A stretch of 50,160 bases of DNA from JBHHYS01 sp046757645 (GCA_046757645.1 JBHHYS010000005.1:1-50160), one strand, 5' to 3'; shown: positions 1-9,194, numbered from the stretch's first letter. Translations and numbers: made by a program. Notes: a model not told the origin generated them from the letters alone.

Positions 1-1
1 G

Positions 2-78
2 CGCGGGGTAGTGGAGTCTGGTACCACGTTGGGCTCATAACCCAAAGGTCGTCGGTTCAAATCCGACCCCCGCAACCA
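2..78 (+). tRNA. Initiator tRNA-fMet (CAT)
   Basis: A complete 77-nt cloverleaf folds by eye. The anticodon loop CTCATAA carries CAT. The acceptor begins with C and faces A at position 72, the unpaired C1:A72 end that marks bacterial initiator tRNA. The anticodon stem ends in three G:C pairs (GGG/CCC), the second initiator hallmark. The T arm GTCGG-TTCAAAT-CCGAC and an encoded 3' CCA are present. The D stem reads GTGG/CCAC, giving U11:A24 where most bacterial initiators have A11:U24. It delivers formyl-methionine to the ribosomal P site. Any promoter lies outside the window. Confidence 0.97.
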
Positions 79-164
79 TCGGGTTCACCACCAACAATGA
101 CAGCTGGGCCCTGCACACCTCTTGCCCAACACCAACCCACCCGCAATACTGCTCAGCCAGCGAC

Positions 165-764
165 CTACTGATTTTTCTTCTTCGGCTGCGGCGCGGCTTT
201 CGGGGCGCGGATTCGGAACGACTGGGAAGAGATCCAGCGGACTTTGCGGTTGTAGCGCTTTTCGATCTCCTGCACATCCATCTTCAGGAATGCCTTGCGG
301 TCTCCAATATCTTTGTCTCGCCAGTAGCCCAGGTGGACTTTGTACCTGGACGGGCGCGAAAAGTGCACCGGAAAGGTAATCGAATCGCCCGGCTCCAGGG
401 CGGCGGCGCGAAAGCGAGCCCGCTCGTTGGTTCGATAGACCCAGCGGTCGGAGCGAAAAAAGAACTTCTGGCGCCGGCGCTCGTAGACGGGCAGGCCGGG
501 GAGACGCCGGCCCTGGGCGGTGCGCACCCGGCGGTGGACTTCGGTGATGATGTAGAGCGGCGTTTCGCCGACGTTGGTGAGGCGCACCTGAATGGTTTCC
601 TTGGGAGCGAAGATGCGGACCGCCTCGACCAACTCCAACCGAGCCGGGTTACGCCCGAAAGGCCAAAGGCTCTTCAGGACCTTCCCCTGACCCGAAGCAG
701 CGACCGGCCACAGGGCCAGGACCAGTAGGCCCACCAGCAGCCACTGCGTCTTGCCCCGCCCCAT
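165..764 (-). CDS. Secreted protein of unknown function, Arg/Lys-rich
   Basis: The 199-residue protein begins with a typical signal peptide: MGRGK, a hydrophobic stretch through about residue 20, then AASGQ as a likely cleavage site. The frame stays open another 30 codons upstream. The start at 764 is chosen because an AGGAGGAAAGG Shine-Dalgarno sits just before it and the signal peptide starts there. The mature part has a segment resembling a beta-sandwich (RLTNVGETPLYI, then LEPGDSITFPVHF), as in proteins that shape an extracellular domain. It ends in a Lys/Pro tail (APQPKKKNQ). I do not recognise the family. The gene converges on the tRNA and has no obvious operon partner. Confidence 0.7.
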   Translation of the reverse strand: MGRGKTQWLLVGLLVLALWPVAASGQGKVLKSLWPFGRNPARLELVEAVRIFAPKETIQVRLTNVGETPLYIITEVHRRVRTAQGRRLPGLPVYERRRQKFFFRSDRWVYRTNERARFRAAALEPGDSITFPVHFSRPSRYKVHLGYWRDKDIGDRKAFLKMDVQEIEKRYNRKVRWISSQSFRIRAPKAAPQPKKKNQ

Positions 765-1287
765 CTGCGCCTTTCCTCCTTGCTCCAGGAGGTTGCCGGT
801 CAGCGAACCCCGGTCCCGGACCTTGGGCCTCAGGATGCCAGTCCTCTGCCTCACGCGAAATCGTGCGTGGACTCGTTCGCCGGAACCTGTGTGTCAACGA
901 AACCGATATCACTGAGCATTGTGCCCTCAGTGAAATGGGCGAGTCAATGAGAAGTGCGTAGAATGCCTATCGGCAACCCCCGCCCTCTACCCCGAAGCCC
1001 ATCGGGGTTCCCATTTCACCAACAACTCTGCGAACGACTGACGAACAGAATACAAACCCTCTGCGGCCAGCACCGCGGATTTCCGTGGGGTTTCCTGCAA
1101 GCGCGCCGGGCGATTTGCCCCAATTCTGAGTGTTCTGCCCCTGCCTCGGTTGGCACGAAAACTGACTCGCCAATGCGGCGCCACCGTAAGTCCATTGCCG
1201 GTGCGGAGCGAGAGAGAGAGCTCGCACCGCCGGTAGTTTGGCTAGCGGGGTGCCCGAGAATTTCAGCCAAGCGGCTCAGGCACTAAC
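765..1287. other. Intergenic, 523 bases, divergent
   Basis: This region lies between the divergent secreted-protein and YwiC genes, so it should hold promoters for both. I see no reading frame with gene-like composition and no strong sigma-70 match. The only clear structure is a perfect 8-bp inverted repeat, TCACTGAG/CTCAGTGA, at 909-933 with a 9-nt spacer and no T-tract. It could be an operator or an mRNA hairpin. Confidence 0.5.
909..933. repeat. 8-bp perfect inverted repeat in divergent promoter region
   Basis: TCACTGAG at 909-916 and CTCAGTGA at 926-933 are exact reverse complements separated by 9 nt. There is no flanking T-run, so it is not an intrinsic terminator. A binding site for a dimeric regulator is possible but unsupported beyond the symmetry. 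Confidence 0.35.
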
Positions 1288-2142
1288 ATGGCCGAACCCA
1301 CACACGCTCGACCCCGGCTGCCCGGAGCTCCCGCCCGTCAAGTTTCGGGCAAGTGGCTTTTGCCTCGTGAGCACGGTGGCTGGGGAATTGTGTTGATTCC
1401 CTTCCTGACCGCCGTCGCCATCGCTGGAAATTTGAGCATTCCCGTGGTGCTCGCCCTCGCAACCGTCCTGCTGGTTTTCGTGGCCCGCTACCCGCTGGAA
1501 CTGCTGTTGTTGCCCGGGCTCTACCGTCGCGCGGGAAGCCCTTCGGTGAGTCATGTGCAAACGCTTGCCTGGACCTACAGCCTGTTGGCGGCAAGCGTCG
1601 GCCTTCTCTTGGTTGTGGTCTGGAAACTCTACCTCCTGCTGTGGCTGGCGCTGGTCGGAGGGGTCCTCTTCGCCGGGCGGGTGTGCTGGGGCCGCAAGAA
1701 TTCGGATCGCAACTTGGGTGCCGAATTAACCGGCACCGGGGCACTGACGCTGTCAGCCTTGGTGGGTTGGCTAGCTGCCACCGGCGAGCTCAACCGAACC
1801 GGACTCTTGGTGTGGGGGCTGAATGGTGTCTTTTTCTGCTCCGGCATCCTCTACGTAAAGTCTCGCATTCGCGCTCGTCTGGCCGTCCATCGTCCGGGAG
1901 AAAACCCATCGGTTGCCTTCGCCCTCAGCTTTCACTTCCTTGTCTTGCTGTTTGTGCTCGCGCTGGTCTTTGCCCGGTGGATTTCTCCGCTGATCGTGGT
2001 CCCCTTCGCGCTGGCAGCCGTCCGCATCACCTGGGGGTTGCGTTCGAGCCACAAGCCGTTCGCACTCCGGCGGCTGGGCTGGAGCGAAGTCGCACTCTCC
2101 CTGCTCTTTGCCACCTTTATGACTCTGGGATTTCGGCTGTAA
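1288..2142 (+). CDS. YwiC-like integral membrane protein
   Basis: The 284-residue protein has the YwiC-family signature near the N-terminus (WLLPREHGGWGIVL, about residues 23-36). About eight hydrophobic helices follow, spread to the C-terminus, with basic cytoplasmic loops such as GRKNSDR and RSSHKPFALRR. In Bacillus subtilis ywiC lies near fnr and nar genes, but the family's biochemical role is unproven, so no activity is claimed. The start is the ATG directly before AEPTHARP. The nearest upstream purine-rich stretch is weak. It appears monocistronic, and the next gene on the same strand begins 294 bases later. Confidence 0.85.
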   Translation: MAEPTHARPRLPGAPARQVSGKWLLPREHGGWGIVLIPFLTAVAIAGNLSIPVVLALATVLLVFVARYPLELLLLPGLYRRAGSPSVSHVQTLAWTYSLLAASVGLLLVVVWKLYLLLWLALVGGVLFAGRVCWGRKNSDRNLGAELTGTGALTLSALVGWLAATGELNRTGLLVWGLNGVFFCSGILYVKSRIRARLAVHRPGENPSVAFALSFHFLVLLFVLALVFARWISPLIVVPFALAAVRITWGLRSSHKPFALRRLGWSEVALSLLFATFMTLGFRL

Positions 2143-2436
2143 AGGACAAGATCAGCTATCGGCCTGCTGACCGCTAAAGACAGAGCTGTTTCTCCTGACG
2201 GTAGTTGTCTGTTTGCTGAGTTCTTCCCTGTAAGCGCGTGCGCAGGACTCTGCTCAAGATGCTCCGCCTTCGCCGGGCGCAACAACCGGCCACCGGGGGA
2301 AGAGCCGCGCGGGCCGCCTGCCCGGGGTGGCTTCACTAAGCACCTCGGGCAGAATCATGCAACGTTTTGCCAGTCAGGTTCGTACAGATAACAGAAGAGG
2401 AATGTTGCTGCCTGTATCAGAAAGGAGGGTAGTCCG

Positions 2437-4386
2437 ATGAGAGTTTCTCCCCGCCGGTTTGTTTCCCTGCTTGTGCTCCTGGCCTTGGCAGCCCTGGTGG
2501 TGCCGCTGGGAGCCCAACAGCCAGAACTAATCCCCCGCGAAGTGCTCTTCGGCAACCCCGAGCGGACCAGCCCGCGGCTTTCTCCCGACGCCAAGCTGAT
2601 GGGCTACCTGGCCCCGGACAAAGGAGTGCTCAACGTCTGGGTGCGCACGGTCGGCAAAGAGGACGACCAGGTAGTCACCAAAGATCGCAAGCGCGGCATC
2701 CGCATCTTCTTCTGGGCCCAAGACAGCCAGCACGTGCTCTACGTCCAAGACCGAGACGGAGACGAAAACTGGCACCTCTACTCGGTCAACCTAAAAACCA
2801 ACGCGATCCGCGACCTCAGCCCCTTCGTAGGAGCGCGAGTCTCTCAAGTGTTCACCGACCCGAACTTCCCCAACCAAATCCTGGTGGGCATCAATGTGCG
2901 CGACCCGCGGGTGTTCGACCTCTACCGGATCAACTTGCGCACCGGGGCCATCGAGCCGGAAGCCCAAAATCCGGGAAACTACGTGGGCTGGGTCACTGAC
3001 CATCAGTTCCGGGTGCGGGGCGCGGTGGCCGCGCAGCCCGACGGCGGCTTCCAACTGGTGTTGCGGAAGGACGCCAGCTCGCCTTTCCAGCCTTTCCTCA
3101 CCTGGGGCCCAGACTACGAGGGAAACCCCCACGGCTTCACCCCGGACGGCAAGGGCCTCTACATCGAGGACAACCTGGAGACCGACACCTCTCAGCTCTA
3201 CGAAATCAACCTCGCCAGCAAAGAAAAAAAGGTCCTAGCGCATGACCCCCGGGTTGACGTGGGACCGGTTCTGATCCATCCGACCAAACACCACGTGCAA
3301 GCCGTCGGATTCAATCTCCACCGGCTGCAGTGGACGGTGCTGGATAAGTCGGTCGCTGACGATTTTGCCCTCCTGCGCCGCACGCAGGCGGGCCAGTTCA
3401 GCATCATCAGTCGCGACCACGCCGACCGCACCTGGCTGGTGGCTTACACTTCGGACCAAGAGCCGGTTCGCTATTACGCCTACGACCGCAAAAGCCAGAA
3501 AGCCACCTACCTCTTCAGCGACCGCCCCAAGCTCGAGCAGTACGCCCTGACGCCAATGAAACCCGTTACCATTACTGCACGCGACGGCCTCAAGCTCCAT
3601 AGCTACCTCACCCTGCCCCTCGGGCAGGAGCCGAAGAAGCTGCCCCTGGTGTTGTACCCCCACGGCGGACCGTGGGCCCGAAACACCTGGGGCTACCACC
3701 CCACCGCTCAGTGGCTGGCCAATCGCGGCTACGCCGTCTTACAGGTAAACTTTCGGGGCTCGGCCGGCTTCGGCCGCAAGTTCCTCCATGCCGGCGACAA
3801 AGAGTGGGGCGCCAAGATGCACGATGACTTGATCGACGCGGTGAACTGGACAGTCCAGGAAGGCATCGCCGATCCCAATCAGATTTGCATCTACGGCGGC
3901 TCCTACGGCGGCTATGCGGCGCTGGTGGCAGCCGCCTTCACACCCGACGTCTTCCACTGCGCGGTGGACGTCGTGGGCCCGTCGAACCTGGTGACGCTGC
4001 TGAAGTCGATTCCCCCGTACTGGAAGCCGCTGCTCAACATGTTCCGCTACCGGGTGGGCAATGAAGAGACCGAGACCGAGTTCCTCGAGTCGCGCTCGCC
4101 CTTGTTCAAAGCCGATCGGATCAAGATTCCCATGCTGATTGGGCAGGGAGCGAACGACCCGCGGGTGAAGCAGGCTGAGAGCGAACAGATTGTCGAAGCC
4201 CTGCGGAAGAAGGGCAAAGACGTGGACTACCTGCTCTTCCCCGACGAAGGCCACGGCTTCGCCCGGCCCGAAAACCGGATGTGCTTCTTCGCCGCCACCG
4301 AGCAGTTCCTGGCCAAACACCTGGGAGGCCGCGCCGAGCCACCCTCCAAGGCTGAAAGCAAACTGCTGAGCGCGGTGCGGAAGTAA
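2437..4386 (+). CDS. S9 family serine peptidase (prolyl oligopeptidase type)
   Basis: A 649-residue secreted peptidase. A signal peptide (RRFVSLLVLLALAALVV, ending near GAQQP) is followed by a beta-propeller-like region to about residue 375, with repeats such as SPDAKLMGYLAPD and FFWAQDSQHVLYVQD. The C-terminal alpha/beta-hydrolase domain carries the nucleophile Ser489 in GGSYGGY, Asp574 in GANDPRV and His606 in DEGHGF. An oxyanion-type YPHGGPWAR motif precedes them. The family cleaves short peptides after proline or releases acyl-amino acids or dipeptides, and the exact specificity cannot be read here. The start is supported by AAAGGAGG nine bases upstream. Length is normal for dipeptidyl/acylaminoacyl peptidases of this group. 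Confidence 0.93.
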   Translation: MRVSPRRFVSLLVLLALAALVVPLGAQQPELIPREVLFGNPERTSPRLSPDAKLMGYLAPDKGVLNVWVRTVGKEDDQVVTKDRKRGIRIFFWAQDSQHVLYVQDRDGDENWHLYSVNLKTNAIRDLSPFVGARVSQVFTDPNFPNQILVGINVRDPRVFDLYRINLRTGAIEPEAQNPGNYVGWVTDHQFRVRGAVAAQPDGGFQLVLRKDASSPFQPFLTWGPDYEGNPHGFTPDGKGLYIEDNLETDTSQLYEINLASKEKKVLAHDPRVDVGPVLIHPTKHHVQAVGFNLHRLQWTVLDKSVADDFALLRRTQAGQFSIISRDHADRTWLVAYTSDQEPVRYYAYDRKSQKATYLFSDRPKLEQYALTPMKPVTITARDGLKLHSYLTLPLGQEPKKLPLVLYPHGGPWARNTWGYHPTAQWLANRGYAVLQVNFRGSAGFGRKFLHAGDKEWGAKMHDDLIDAVNWTVQEGIADPNQICIYGGSYGGYAALVAAAFTPDVFHCAVDVVGPSNLVTLLKSIPPYWKPLLNMFRYRVGNEETETEFLESRSPLFKADRIKIPMLIGQGANDPRVKQAESEQIVEALRKKGKDVDYLLFPDEGHGFARPENRMCFFAATEQFLAKHLGGRAEPPSKAESKLLSAVRK

Positions 4387-4534
4387 GCGGAATCGGTGAG
4401 CTGCGCTGCGTGAAGCCGGCGCTTGTGCCCATTCGGGTGAGACGCGGTGACGCGCTCGGCCCGGCCGAACTTCGCTGGCAGCGTAGCAAAAAATCCGCAG
4501 CCGCCCACGGTTGCTGACCCTCGTCTCTGCGCCG

Positions 4535-5788
4535 CTATTCGTAGCGGAGGGCTTCCACCGGTTCGAGGCGGGCGGCGCGCAGGGCCGGCACCAACCCGTT
4601 CAGCACACCCACCAGCACCAGGATGGCGGTGGAAAGCCCCACCGTGCCCAGGGAGATGTTCAAGTAGATGTCGCCTTTGCCGGAGGTATCTTCAAACATG
4701 GGCCCCAGCAAAGGCAGTTGACCAATCGCGGCAGCCATCAGGTAGGCGAGCACAATGCCGATGACGCCCCCCAACAGTGTCAGCAGCAGTGCCTCGGTGA
4801 GAAACTGGAACTGAATGTGCCAACGGCGCGCGCCCAACGCCCGCCGCAGGCCGATCTCCCGGATGCGCTCATTCACCGACACCAGCATGATGTTCATTAC
4901 CCCCACCCCGCCAATCCCCAGGGTGAGCGCCCCGATGAAGAGCAGCAGAACCTGGAGCCCGATGGTGATGCCGTCGATGATCGGCCGGAACTCCTCCCGG
5001 CCATACATTCGGAGGGCACGCTGGTCGGTGGGGGAGAAGCGCTGGCGCTTGGCCAGGGTGGTGCGCACCTGGTCCATCGCCTTCCGCTCGAACTGGGGCG
5101 CGACCGGGGCGAAAACCAGCACGCTGGCGTAGCGGGTGTTCCAAAGGTCGCCCGCGGCGGTGTAGGGGATGAAGGCGGACTCGTCATCGCTGGTGAAGTA
5201 GTTGGAGAATTGCAGCTTGCGCTCCATCACCCCAATCACCGTGAAGCGCACGCCCTTGATGCGCACCGTCTCCTCCACCGCCGGCTGGTTGCTGAAGAGC
5301 TTCTTGTAGAGGCGACCGCCCAACACCACCACCCGCCGCCGCTCCCGAAAATCCTCGGGGCTGATCCAGCGGCCTCGGCTCGGCACTTCGTTGCGGATCT
5401 CGCCGTATTCGGGATAGACGCCGCGGATGGCGGTGCTCTGCAGGCGGTCACCATAGGTGATGGGAACCCAGCGCACTGTCTCCAGGCTGGCGTGCTTCAC
5501 CAGCGTCGCCTCCGTGCCAATCAGTTCCAAATCCGCCTTCTCAAAGCGAATGCGCTTGCCCGCGCGTTCGCCCCCCGCCTGCTCGCTCGTCTGCCCCGGC
5601 CAACAGATGACCGCGCTCTTGCCGAAGGCGTCGAACCCGGCGACGAGAACGCCGCGGAAGCTGCTCCCGTAAGCGATGAGCAGGGTAACGGCCACGATCC
5701 CCCACACGATGCCCAGCATGGTGAGAAAACTGCGCAGCCGGTTCCGCCTCAGCGCCTCCCAAGCCTGGCGAAACATTTCGCTGAACAT
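4535..5788 (-). CDS. MacB/FtsX-family ABC transporter permease
   Basis: A 417-residue permease with the MacB architecture: one N-terminal helix (RSFLTMLGIVWGIVAVTLLIAYG), a large periplasmic MacB_PCD domain to about residue 270, then three C-terminal helices of the FtsX domain. The signature NERIREIGLRRALGARR lies between the first two of these. It ends RLEPVEALRYE, the usual family terminus. Its start abuts the stop of the upstream permease with no gap, so the two should be co-translated, possibly as a heterodimer. It lacks a fused nucleotide-binding domain, and none is encoded nearby. The transported substrate is unknown; the family exports peptides or antibiotics or moves lipoproteins. Confidence 0.9.
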   Translation of the reverse strand: MFSEMFRQAWEALRRNRLRSFLTMLGIVWGIVAVTLLIAYGSSFRGVLVAGFDAFGKSAVICWPGQTSEQAGGERAGKRIRFEKADLELIGTEATLVKHASLETVRWVPITYGDRLQSTAIRGVYPEYGEIRNEVPSRGRWISPEDFRERRRVVVLGGRLYKKLFSNQPAVEETVRIKGVRFTVIGVMERKLQFSNYFTSDDESAFIPYTAAGDLWNTRYASVLVFAPVAPQFERKAMDQVRTTLAKRQRFSPTDQRALRMYGREEFRPIIDGITIGLQVLLLFIGALTLGIGGVGVMNIMLVSVNERIREIGLRRALGARRWHIQFQFLTEALLLTLLGGVIGIVLAYLMAAAIGQLPLLGPMFEDTSGKGDIYLNISLGTVGLSTAILVLVGVLNGLVPALRAARLEPVEALRYE

Positions 5789-7063
5789 CTAGCCTCCTGC
5801 TTCGTAGCGCAGCGCTTCGATGGGCTCCACCGCGGCGGCCCGACTGGCGGGATAGAGCCCCGAGAGTACCGCCACCGTGCCGAGCAGGCCGAAGGCCAGC
5901 AGCCCGGATTCCAGCGTGGGAAGCATCCCCGCAAAGTAAGCGTCCGCCGGTAAGTTGCTGAACACGGCTCGATTGACCAAGGCACAGAAACCGTAGGCAA
6001 TCCCCAGCCCCAACCCGCCGCTGAGAAACACCATGATCAGGGTCTCGGCGAAAAACTGTCCCAGGATGGCGCGGGAGCTGGCGCCCACGGCCTTGCGCAC
6101 CCCGATCTCCCGGGTCCGCTCCCGCACCGCTACCAGCATGATGTTCATCACCCCGATGCCGCCCAGGAACAGTGTGGCCATCCCCACGGCGCCCAAGAAG
6201 TACTTCATCCCATCGGTCATCGTCCGAAACGCCTTGGTGTTTTCCACCGTATCCCAGATGGGCGCCGCTTCCTCGTCGCGCGGGTCAAAGCGGTGCAGAC
6301 GCCCCAAGGCCTGCCGCACCTCCCACTTGCACTCTTCGTGCTGCTCGAGCGATTTCGGGGTCACCAGCAGGCGGTCAATCGTGTGGGAGGTTCCGGGCGC
6401 CCGGTCGGGAAAATCGCGCCGCACGGCGCTGAAGGGAATGAACACCTTGGAAACATCCTGCCCGTCGTAGCTGGAGTCCTGTTCTTTCTCCTGCATCACC
6501 CCGATGATGGTGTAGGGAAAGTCACCCACATAGAGGGTCTCCCCCAAGGCCGCGCGGGTGGCGAAGAGCTGCTGTTTTACCTCGCTGCCGATGAAGGCGA
6601 CGCGGCGACCCGCCGCCAGATCCTCCCGGTTGTAAAAGCGCCCCTCGGCCACCGTAAGGCTGCGGATTCGGGCAAAGGGAGGCAACGAGCCCGTCACCCG
6701 AAACGAGCCGCTGTTGTACGGGCTGCGCACGGGGATGCTACTCTGGCCGAGCTCCGGCAGAACATACTCGCAGGCCGGTGATTGCTGCTGCACGGCAAGG
6801 TGGTCGGTGTCCTGCCACCAGACCCGGCGACCGGCGCGCATCCCGCCGGCCTGCAGGCTGGTGCGGCCGTGGAAGACGATCATCAGGTCCTTGCCAAAGG
6901 TTTCCGCCGCGCGGCGCTGGCCCACCCGCAGTCCTTCCCCGGCGGCGACCATCAGGGTGATGGAGATGATCCCCCAAGAGATGCCGAACATGGTCAGCGC
7001 CGTGCGCAGCTTGTGCGCCCAGAGAGTGCGCGCCACATCCCCCAGCAGCTCCCGGAATCCCAT
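5789..7063 (-). CDS. MacB/FtsX-family ABC transporter permease
   Basis: A 424-residue paralogue of the adjacent downstream permease, with the same layout: N-terminal helix (LRTALTMFGISWGIISITLMVAAGE), a periplasmic MacB_PCD domain, then an FtsX domain with VRERTREIGVRKAVGAS and a terminal AVEPIEALRYEAGG. It follows the adaptor gene by 40 bases and precedes the second permease without a gap. The order adaptor-permease-permease indicates one MacAB-like complex. As with its partner, no ATP-binding cassette is present in the protein or next to it, so the ATPase must come from elsewhere or the operon works without one. Confidence 0.9.
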   Translation of the reverse strand: MGFRELLGDVARTLWAHKLRTALTMFGISWGIISITLMVAAGEGLRVGQRRAAETFGKDLMIVFHGRTSLQAGGMRAGRRVWWQDTDHLAVQQQSPACEYVLPELGQSSIPVRSPYNSGSFRVTGSLPPFARIRSLTVAEGRFYNREDLAAGRRVAFIGSEVKQQLFATRAALGETLYVGDFPYTIIGVMQEKEQDSSYDGQDVSKVFIPFSAVRRDFPDRAPGTSHTIDRLLVTPKSLEQHEECKWEVRQALGRLHRFDPRDEEAAPIWDTVENTKAFRTMTDGMKYFLGAVGMATLFLGGIGVMNIMLVAVRERTREIGVRKAVGASSRAILGQFFAETLIMVFLSGGLGLGIAYGFCALVNRAVFSNLPADAYFAGMLPTLESGLLAFGLLGTVAVLSGLYPASRAAAVEPIEALRYEAGG

Positions 7064-7103
7064 CGCTGTCCTTCGCTGGAGCCTGAAGCCGTCCTGGGAT
7101 GAA

Positions 7104-8315
7104 CTACTGCAGGATGACCTGCTGCCCTTCCTTCAGGCCCTCGAGCACTTCAGTCTTGATCCCGTTCGAGATTCCCAGGCGAACCGCCAGCTCCCGCCGA
7201 CCCCCGTCAGCCGTGCGGTCGGCGATTTCCACCGAAGTCTTTCTCTCCTTGTCATAGATGACCGCCGCCTCGGGAATGAGCAAGACGTTGTGCTTTTCCT
7301 CCAGGATGATTTCCGCGTTGGCGCTCATATTGGCTTTCAGCTCGCCGCCAGCGTTGTTGATGGAGACACGGACTTCGAAGGTGGTGACGTTGTCTTTCTC
7401 CACCCCCAGGGGAGAAATCTTGGTGACCACGCCCGCGAGTTTCTTCTCCGGGAAGGACTCCACCCGGATGCGGGCCGGCTGATCCAGATAGACCTTGCCG
7501 ATGTCGGCTTCGTCCACCTTCCCCCGCACGTAGACCTCGCTCACGTCACCCAAAGTCATCACCAGCGTGCTCTGCGAGCCCAAGACCAGGATGGAGCTCA
7601 CCGCATCGCCCACTTCGATGTCGCGCGAGAGCACCAGCCCGTCCATGGGGCTGACGATGGTGGAGTTGCGCAGATCCTCCTCGGCCCGCTCCAAGGCAGC
7701 CTGCGCCTGCGCCACCTGGGCTTTCGCCCGGGCCAGCTCGGCGCGAGTCACGGCCACGTTGCCCAGCGCCGCCATCTGCTTATTGAGCGCCATCTGGTAG
7801 GCCTTTTCGGCCTCTTCCAGCACCGACTGGGCAATCAACCCCTCTTGGTGGAGTTGCCGGGCGCGCTCCATGCTGGACTTGAGAAAGGGCAGGTCGGGAG
7901 ACTCAGCCTCCACTTGGTCGCGTTCGTAGGCGGCCTGGGCCGCTTCCTGCGCCGCCTGCGCGGCCAGCAGGTTAGCCCGGGCTTCGCGCATGCGAGCGTG
8001 CAACTCTTCTTTGTCGAGTTCGACCAGCACCTGGCCCCGCCTCACCCGGTCGCCGTAGTCCACCAGGATTTCTTTCACAATCCCGCTGGCCTTCGACTTG
8101 ACCTCCACCTTGGCCAGCGGCTCCACCTTGCCCGTGGCCACCACGGAGCGGGCGATGTCGCCCCGCTCCACCCGCTCCAGCTTCGATGCATCGATTTGAT
8201 GGTCTGAGCGCAGAGAGATAGCCACGATGAAAATCACCGCGACCAGTCCCGCCACCGTCACCCCGGCGAAGATCCAGCGCCAGCGCTTGCCGGGTTTCTT
8301 CCGGTTGTTTGCCAT
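7104..8315 (-). CDS. MacA/HlyD-type periplasmic adaptor subunit
   Basis: A 403-residue membrane fusion protein. One N-terminal anchor (WIFAGVTVAGLVAVIFIVAI) is followed by the first half of a biotinyl-lipoyl domain (VEVKSKASGIVKEILVDYGD). A long alpha-helical hairpin at about residues 100-210 is rich in Ala/Glu heptads, and then come the second lipoyl half (NSTIVSPMDGLVLSRDIEVGD) and beta-barrel and membrane-proximal domains. It bridges an inner-membrane transporter to an outer-membrane channel. It is first in a three-gene minus-strand operon with two permeases; no TolC-like gene is in the window. Close relatives are MacA proteins and RND adaptors, and the permeases favour MacA. Confidence 0.9.
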   Translation of the reverse strand: MANNRKKPGKRWRWIFAGVTVAGLVAVIFIVAISLRSDHQIDASKLERVERGDIARSVVATGKVEPLAKVEVKSKASGIVKEILVDYGDRVRRGQVLVELDKEELHARMREARANLLAAQAAQEAAQAAYERDQVEAESPDLPFLKSSMERARQLHQEGLIAQSVLEEAEKAYQMALNKQMAALGNVAVTRAELARAKAQVAQAQAALERAEEDLRNSTIVSPMDGLVLSRDIEVGDAVSSILVLGSQSTLVMTLGDVSEVYVRGKVDEADIGKVYLDQPARIRVESFPEKKLAGVVTKISPLGVEKDNVTTFEVRVSINNAGGELKANMSANAEIILEEKHNVLLIPEAAVIYDKERKTSVEIADRTADGGRRELAVRLGISNGIKTEVLEGLKEGQQVILQ

Positions 8316-8619
8316 CTTCTTGCCCCGCTTGCGAGTAGTCCCGTGGCTGTCACTAGTCGAATACGAGGCTTACAAGGAAAATGTTCCTCGCCGAAATTAT
8401 TTCACGCAGGGTTCCTGTGCGGCCCACCGCTCCCGAAGCGAGGAAACCAGGATTTTTCGCCCGCATTCTAGAATTCCCCTCCCTGCTGAGTTAGACGTCC
8501 CATCGGTCGAAATCGTCTTCGGCGGTGAGGGGAAACTTTCCCGCCCCCTCGGTTCACCAACCTCCTTGGACACAGTCCGCCGACGGCGAGCGGCTCCCCC
8601 AGCCGCCACCCCTTGTGGG
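8316..8619. other. Intergenic, 304 bases, adaptor operon leader
   Basis: This stretch lies upstream of the minus-strand MacA-like operon and downstream of the DUF962 gene, and should hold the operon promoter. There is a local AT-rich patch around 8390-8405 but no convincing -35/-10 pair at proper spacing. No gene-like frame is seen. Confidence 0.4.
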
Positions 8620-8943
8620 CTAGCGTCTCGAGCCCACCTGGAGGCGGTCGAGTTCGCGTCCTATGCGCCCGGTGAGGATGTAGAAGGCCATCTTGTGATC
8701 GGCGAGCAGCGAGAGCAGCGGATACTTGAAGGTGGCGGGCCGGTTGTGCTCGATGAAGAAGTGAGAAAACCATGCGAGGCCGTAGCAGACAACCGGGATG
8801 AGGACCAGCAGCCACCAGGTGCGGCTCGCCACCGCCGCCAGCAGCAGCCCCAGCCAGGCGAGCGTGCCCAGCAGATGAAGGGCGCGAGTGGCGGGCCGGC
8901 TGTGCTCGGCCAGGTAGTAGGGCCAGAATTCCGCAAACGTCAT
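8620..8943 (-). CDS. DUF962 / Mpo1-like membrane protein
   Basis: A 107-residue protein beginning MTFAEFWPYYLAEHSRP, typical of the DUF962 family, with HLLGT and the second conserved block HFFIEHNRPATFKYP. Two hydrophobic hairpins lie between the conserved His motifs. The yeast homologue Mpo1 is an iron-dependent dioxygenase acting in fatty-acid alpha-oxidation, and the conserved histidines here fit that fold. The bacterial role is not established. The start at 8943 is preferred over an in-frame ATG six codons upstream because AGGGAA is well placed and the family usually starts here. It is monocistronic on the minus strand. Confidence 0.85.
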   Translation of the reverse strand: MTFAEFWPYYLAEHSRPATRALHLLGTLAWLGLLLAAVASRTWWLLVLIPVVCYGLAWFSHFFIEHNRPATFKYPLLSLLADHKMAFYILTGRIGRELDRLQVGSRR

Positions 8944-9133
8944 TTTTGAATTCCCTGCCATTTGACCAACCCCAACTTGGTGATTTCAATCCCGGGCTTT
9001 CGCGAAAGCCTAGTCCAGTGACTTCACGGGTGTCAATTCCGATCGGCCGGTCACCGGCAGGCAACCAGGCCCGTCCGTACGCGTGTCGCGATGGCTCCGC
9101 CGCCAACATTCTCTTCTCTTCTTCGCGCCCGGC

Positions 9134-9162
9134 TTGACACTACTCGCCGCTCAGCAAAGAAT
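9134..9162 (+). promoter_or_regulatory. Sigma-70-type promoter for the PLP decarboxylase
   Basis: A perfect TTGACA at 9134-9139 is followed after 17 bases by AAGAAT at 9157-9162 (4 of 6 matches to TATAAT). Transcription would start near 9169, about 26 bases before the ATG at 9195. That also argues against the in-frame ATG at 9171 as the start. Confidence 0.5.
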
Positions 9163-9194
9163 GCCTGCGCTTGCCTGCTCGAAGAGAGGTTTTC

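Noticed and set aside
4511..5953. A 480-codon plus-strand frame opposite the two MacB-type permeases
   Set aside because: The opposite strand encodes clear FtsX/MacB signatures at normal length. The antisense frame is His/Gln/Arg-rich without motifs, a usual effect of GC-rich third codon positions.
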